Of a stretch of DNA of 64,000 bases, positions 60,389 to 64,000 are shown piece after piece; the stretch's first letter is position 1, and each line of letters starts with the position of its first letter. The notes under the pieces are model-generated. The model was not told where the DNA came from, ran no database searches, and worked only from the letters and a program-made list of their open reading frames with translations. Both the position numbers and the translations under genes were made by a program. Source of the stretch: Actinomycetospora termitidis (GTDB taxonomy: Bacteria > Actinomycetota > Actinomycetes > Mycobacteriales > Pseudonocardiaceae); the NCBI RefSeq assembly GCF_030286555.1, contig NZ_JASVWF010000001.1:806001-870000 (forward strand), written 5' to 3'.

Positions 60389-60397
60389 TGGGCGGTA

Positions 60398-60919
60398 TCA
60401 GGGCCGCCGGAACACCTCGCCCGCCGGCCGGACGGGCTTGGCTCCCGCCGCGGCGATGAACCGCTCCTCGGCCCGCGCGGCGGCCTCCGACGACATCCCG
60501 GTGACCCCGAGCCGGTCCGTGACGGGCCCGAGCAGGTCCGCCGCCCCGTCGTCGGGAATCGCCGTCAGCAGCATGTGCTCGCGCATCCAGGCGGTCAGCC
60601 GCTCCTCGTCCGCCTTCGGCAGGACCACCTCCGCGGCCCAGGTCGGCGCCAGCGCGAGCTCGTCGAGCAGCAACCCGGCCAGGACGCGGCGGAGACGGGA
60701 GACGCCGGTGCGGTAGAGGTCCTGACGGCGGATGCGGTTGCGCAGCATGCGGGCCGCGCCGACGTCGAGCAGCAGTCGGCCGTCGTGCTCCGCTCCGCCG
60801 AGACCCGTCCGCGTCAGCGTCCACCACGCGTAGAGCCCCGGCGCCCCCGGCAGGCCCGCGACCGTCTCGTCCAGGGAGCCCGGAACAGCGGTCAGCGCGG
60901 CGACGGCGTCCTCGAGCAC
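60398..60919 (-). CDS. GIY-YIG-like protein between inverted repeats
   Basis: A 173-aa protein. GAPGLYAWWT and, 20 residues later, RLLLDVGAARMLRNRIRRQD resemble the GIY and YIG halves of a GIY-YIG nuclease domain, with a downstream basic helix (RTGVSRLRRVLAGLL). The YIG tyrosine is replaced (LLLDVG), so activity is uncertain. It starts with GTG at 60919. The gene fills the space between two inverted family A repeats and contains an exact TTCCCGACGACGGG copy (60545-60558, read as IPDDG). Fold assignment is tentative. Confidence 0.6.
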   Translation of the reverse strand: MLEDAVAALTAVPGSLDETVAGLPGAPGLYAWWTLTRTGLGGAEHDGRLLLDVGAARMLRNRIRRQDLYRTGVSRLRRVLAGLLLDELALAPTWAAEVVLPKADEERLTAWMREHMLLTAIPDDGAADLLGPVTDRLGVTGMSSEAAARAEERFIAAAGAKPVRPAGEVFRRP

Positions 60920-60943
60920 CCGGACATTGTCGGATACGAGGTC

Positions 60944-60983
60944 CGATTGTGACGTCCAGTGTCAGCATGGCCGCACTGCTGAC
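60944..60983 (-). repeat. Dispersed palindromic repeat, family A, copy 4 (inverted)
   Basis: The inverted partner of copy 3, differing by two bases over the first 39. It lies in the 65-bp gap between the GIY-YIG-like start and the MFS gene's stop codon (60985-60987), which begins 1 bp beyond the repeat. Confidence 0.88.
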
Positions 60984-60984
60984 G

Positions 60985-62175
60985 TCACGACGGCCCCCGC
61001 GGGCGCAGCGACCGGGCGAGCAGGGCCGCACCGAGGGCCGCGACGGGGACGAGCAGCAGCCCGGTGCCGACACTCGAGGCGTCCGCGATGGCGCCGATGA
61101 CGGGCGGGGTCACCAGGAAGCCGAGGCGGGCGAGGAAGCCGACGACCGCGATGCCGTCGCCCGGTCGCACGCCCGGGACCGTGCCCGCTGCCGCGAACGC
61201 CAGCGGGAACAGGGTCGCGACGCCGAGCCCCGCGAGCGACCACCCGACGACCGCCGCCACCGGGTGCGCGACCAGCAGCGCGACCGCCAGCGCCACCGCG
61301 GCCACCAGCGCACCGAGGCGCGCCACCCGCGCCGCCCCGAAGCGGTCCACGACCCGGTCGCCGCCGATCCGACCCGCCGTCATGAAGACCTGGAAGGCGA
61401 CGAACGGGAGGCCTGCGACGAAGGCGCCGGCGCCGAGGTCGTCGCGCAGGTACACCGCGCCCCAGGAGGCCGACGAGTCCTCCACCGCGCCGGAGCACAC
61501 CATGAGCCCCGCGATCGCCAGCAGGCCCAGCACGGCGGGCCGCGACCGCAGGACCGAACGGACCCCGGCCGAGCCGGAGTCGGACGAGGCCTGGTGCGGC
61601 GGGTCCGGCACGACGAACAGCCACGCGAGGGCCGAGACGATCACCAGGACCACTGCCACCGCCCCGAGGTGCCACCCGATGGGCACCCCGAGCCCGGCGG
61701 CGCCCGCCCCGAGCAGGCCGGCGCCGACCGCGGCGACGCTCCACGTCGCGTGCAGCCCGTTGATGATCGAGCGGCCGTAGCGGTCCTGGACGACGAGGCC
61801 CTGGGCGTTCATCGCGGCGTCGGTCCAGGCGTCGGTGATGCCGAGGACGAACAGGGCCGCCGCGAGCGCCCACCACCCCGGGGCGACCGCCACGAGCGGC
61901 AGCAGCAGGGCCCCGAGCAGCGAGATCGACGCCGCCACCCGCCCGCTGCCGAACCGTGCGATCAGCGGACCCGCGAGCACCCCGACCAGCAGCGCCGCCG
62001 CGGGGAAGGCCGCGATCGCGCTCCCGAGCTCGGCGTTGGAGAGCCCCAGCCCGTCGCGCAGCGCCGGGAAGCGCGGGACCAGGGAGTTGTAGGTGGCCCC
62101 GTTGACGACGAAGAGCGCCATGACGGCGCCCCGGGCCCGGCGGTCCGCCGTGGTCGGGCCGACCTCAGAACGCAT
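60985..62175 (-). CDS. MFS transporter (12 helices)
   Basis: A 396-aa major-facilitator protein, with LGSAIAAFPAAALLVGVLAG and the cytosolic loop GPLIARFGSGRVA between helices 2 and 3, and central loop PPHQASSDSGSAG separating the halves. Substrate unknown. The ATG at 62175 overlaps the end of the radical SAM gene by 11 nt, so it is expressed from that operon. Confidence 0.86.
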   Translation of the reverse strand: MRSEVGPTTADRRARGAVMALFVVNGATYNSLVPRFPALRDGLGLSNAELGSAIAAFPAAALLVGVLAGPLIARFGSGRVAASISLLGALLLPLVAVAPGWWALAAALFVLGITDAWTDAAMNAQGLVVQDRYGRSIINGLHATWSVAAVGAGLLGAGAAGLGVPIGWHLGAVAVVLVIVSALAWLFVVPDPPHQASSDSGSAGVRSVLRSRPAVLGLLAIAGLMVCSGAVEDSSASWGAVYLRDDLGAGAFVAGLPFVAFQVFMTAGRIGGDRVVDRFGAARVARLGALVAAVALAVALLVAHPVAAVVGWSLAGLGVATLFPLAFAAAGTVPGVRPGDGIAVVGFLARLGFLVTPPVIGAIADASSVGTGLLLVPVAALGAALLARSLRPRGPS

Positions 62176-63220
62176 AGCGGATCGGCAGCCACGGCGCATG
62201 GACGCCCACGAGCTCGCGGAAGCGGGCGACGGCCCGCCGTTTCACGTCCAGTCGGTAGCGCACGTTCTCCTGTCCGTTCTGCGAGGTCTTCGCCTCCTGG
62301 GCCTCGGGGCGCCACAGCACGTCCTCGGCCTTCGGGTGCCAGCCGAGGTTCACGTCGTGCAGCCCCGCGTTGTGGGTGAGCAGGATGACCTCGCAGGCGA
62401 GCCGCTCCCGCGTCGCCGGGGTGAGCGTGTCGGTGAGCTCGTCGAGCAGCGCGGCCCAGCGCCGCTGCCAGCCCTCGCGCAGGACGACGGGCGAGAAGTT
62501 CAGGTGGACCTCGTAGCCCGCCGCCCGGAAGTCCTCGATCGCGCCGATCCGGTCGTCGATCGGGGAGGTGCGCAGGTCGAGCAGCTGGGAGTCCTCGCGG
62601 GGCATCAGGGAGAAGCGCACGCGGGTGGAGCCCTGCGGGTCGAGGCCGAGCAGGTCGCGGTTGACGAACTTCGTCGCGAACGAGGCCTTGGCGCCGGGCA
62701 GCCCGCGGAAGTGGGCGACGGCGTCGGCGACCCCGTCGCTGATCATCGCGTCGACCGAGCAGTCGGAGTTCTCGCCGAGGTCGTAGACCCAGTCGACCGG
62801 GTCGCACTGGTTCGGCTCCGGCTTGGGGCCGGTGCGGGCGAGGTGCCGGCTGACCGCCCGCAGGATGTCGTCGACGTTGGTGAACACCGTGATCGGGTTG
62901 GCGTAGCCCTTGCGGCGCGGGACGTAGCAGTACGCGCAGGCCATGGCGCAGCCGTTGGCCGACGACGGGGCGATGAAGTCCGCCGAGCGCCCGTTGGGTC
63001 GCACGGTGAGGGACTTCTTCTCCCCCAGGACGAGGTTCTCCGCCTTCACCCGCACCCAGCGGGTCACGTTGCCCGCGTTGCCGTGCAGGTCGGGGATCGC
63101 CCAGTGCGAGTCGACCTCGCGGACCTCGGCGTCCGGGAACCGCGCGAGCACCTCCTGGCCGCGCATCGAGACCAGCGAGGCCGGCTCGGCCCAGATCGTG
63201 TCGACGTCTAGGAGAGCCAC
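62165..63220 (-). CDS. Spore-photoproduct-lyase-family radical SAM protein
   Basis: A 351-aa SPL-family protein. The radical SAM cysteines are Cys91, Cys95 and Cys98 in NGCAMACAYCYVPR (CxxxCxxC). SPL repairs UV-induced thymine lesions in endospores, but actinobacterial homologues occur in non-spore-formers and may repair DNA or act on another substrate. I see no canonical C-terminal SPL cysteine, so photoproduct repair is not assured. It starts with GTG at 63220, overlapping the NERD gene by 13 nt, and overlaps the MFS gene downstream. Confidence 0.83.
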   Translation of the reverse strand: MALLDVDTIWAEPASLVSMRGQEVLARFPDAEVREVDSHWAIPDLHGNAGNVTRWVRVKAENLVLGEKKSLTVRPNGRSADFIAPSSANGCAMACAYCYVPRRKGYANPITVFTNVDDILRAVSRHLARTGPKPEPNQCDPVDWVYDLGENSDCSVDAMISDGVADAVAHFRGLPGAKASFATKFVNRDLLGLDPQGSTRVRFSLMPREDSQLLDLRTSPIDDRIGAIEDFRAAGYEVHLNFSPVVLREGWQRRWAALLDELTDTLTPATRERLACEVILLTHNAGLHDVNLGWHPKAEDVLWRPEAQEAKTSQNGQENVRYRLDVKRRAVARFRELVGVHAPWLPIRYAF

Positions 63221-63993
63221 GTGTCCGACCGGCGCGCCACCGCGAACGTCTCCTCGACCGCCGCCGGGGTCAGCCGGTCGCCGCGGCTGCGCAGGGCCCG
63301 CGCCAGGTCCCCGGGGCGGGTGACGACGACGCCGCGCGGGCGGCTGTGGTTCACGATCGTCGCGCCGACCACGACGACGACCGGCGTCACCGCGGGCGGG
63401 TTGAGGACCTCCTCGAACCCGGCGGCGAGCGCGATGCCCTCCGCGAGGCGGTCGGCCGCCTCCTCGGCGAGGGTGCGGATGCGGGCCAGGTCGATGTGCT
63501 GCCCGTCGACCTCCAGGCCGTCCGTGGACGCGATCACCTTCCCGCCGGGCTGGGGGCGGTCCTCGACGACGAAGACCCCGCTCGGGCAGAGGATCAGGTG
63601 GTCGAGGGTGACGGTCTCGCCGCCGACCCGCATGTCGATCCCGTGCAGCATCCGCCAGCGCGCGGCGCGGCCGAGGCGGGACGACACCGGGGCGGCGAGC
63701 TCCCGGCTCAGCGCCGCGGCCACCTCGTGCCGCGCGTCCGCCCGCTGGCGCAGGGCCTTGTCCTCGTCGCGCCGGCCGGCCCGGCGGGCCTCCGCCGCGG
63801 CCCGGGCGAGCCCGTGGTCGGGGGCGTAGCGGGCGAGGTCGGCCGAGGGCGCCAGGGCCCGGCGTCCCGACCGCTCGTGGCCCGCGGCCTGCGGCCCGCC
63901 GTCGTCGAACGCGTCGAAGCGGTAGCCGTCGGCGGAGTCCGCGGACCAGCCGCCGGCGGGCGTCGGGACCCCGGCCTCCAGTGCGGGGGTCAT
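63208..63993 (-). CDS. NERD-domain (nuclease-related) protein
   Basis: A 261-aa protein with a charged helical N-terminal half and a C-terminal NERD domain: WRMLHGIDMRVGGETVTLDH, then LILCPSGVFVVED with the acidic catalytic-type residue, and GGKVIAS. NERD domains are restriction-endonuclease-like and are linked to DNA processing. Its ATG at 63993 is 7 nt from the window edge, so an upstream extension cannot be excluded. It heads the NERD-SPL-MFS operon. Confidence 0.8.
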   Translation of the reverse strand: MTPALEAGVPTPAGGWSADSADGYRFDAFDDGGPQAAGHERSGRRALAPSADLARYAPDHGLARAAAEARRAGRRDEDKALRQRADARHEVAAALSRELAAPVSSRLGRAARWRMLHGIDMRVGGETVTLDHLILCPSGVFVVEDRPQPGGKVIASTDGLEVDGQHIDLARIRTLAEEAADRLAEGIALAAGFEEVLNPPAVTPVVVVVGATIVNHSRPRGVVVTRPGDLARALRSRGDRLTPAAVEETFAVARRSDTWLS

Positions 63994-64000
63994 GGGCTCC

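Noticed and set aside
10..60983. Family A repeats as IS terminal repeats
   Set aside because: No transposase, no target-site duplication visible, and two copies are solitary at gene ends; kept as a repeat family with an open mechanism.

Overview
The window is about 73% G+C chromosomal DNA of an actinobacterium. It carries mycothiol synthase (mshD), the orphan regulator GlnR, a DUF3073 protein, an RsiG-type c-di-GMP-binding protein and a NamH-like MBL/Rieske protein. Genes 0.76-27.9 kb follow, with insertions, the gene order I know from Mycobacterium tuberculosis Rv0807-Rv0823c: sterol-carrier-like gene, purF, purM, DUF3073, nitrobindin-like gene, DUF1416, sulfurtransferase, thioredoxin-like gene, glnR, mshD, pst genes, phoU, LCP, dus. 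A member of the Pseudonocardiaceae is my best guess; this is inference and no rRNA is present to test it. Many genes start with GTG placed 5-9 nt after a TANNNT -10 box, so leaderless mRNAs look common.

Layout. 0-4.4 kb: SGNH hydrolase, SCP-like protein, PF04672-type methyltransferase translationally coupled to a PAS-GGDEF-EAL protein. 4.5-7.2 kb: purF-purM. 7.2-12.1 kb: HVA1 and DUF3073 small proteins, an unknown protein, RsiG, and a fur-ygfZ-dehydratase operon with 4-nt overlaps. 12.3-17.7 kb: DivIVA-like protein, nitrobindin with a 41-aa membrane peptide in front, a sulfur operon (thioredoxin-like, cysteine-rich leader peptide, sulfurtransferase, DUF1416), glnR, mshD. 17.8-22.7 kb: pstSCAB and convergent phoU, each promoter with a PHO-box-like direct repeat. 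22.7-29.7 kb: LCP enzyme, GGDEF protein, lipoprotein, dusB, NamH-like enzyme. 29.8-35.2 kb: HhH-PHP protein, a compact gene-free locus with a strong promoter, mini-ORF and three-way-junction RNA, a WYL regulator divergent from a UvrA-like ATPase, an L,D-transpeptidase. tRNA-Lys(UUU) lies at 35.7 kb.

36-64 kb is accessory in character: a Baeyer-Villiger monooxygenase / MetX-fold hydrolase / alcohol dehydrogenase operon with a divergent AraC regulator (ketone use); RidA, SMR transporter, a second PF04672 methyltransferase; a WYL regulator convergent with an FMN lactate-dehydrogenase-type enzyme; MFS exporter; class V aminotransferase; permease plus copper amine oxidase; GH88 lipoprotein; an HxlR/NmrA oxidoreductase pair; DAG-kinase-like and TraR-like proteins; a GIY-YIG-like gene between inverted repeats; MFS; SPL-family radical SAM protein; NERD protein.

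The most unusual signals are non-coding. Several families of dispersed palindromic repeats sit on or beside stop codons. The 14-mer TTCCCGACGACGGG occurs eight times exactly, in coding copies read in several frames. The 30.8-31.06 kb locus has the layout of a translated, alternatively folding small RNA. No rRNA, CRISPR array, transposase or prophage was seen.
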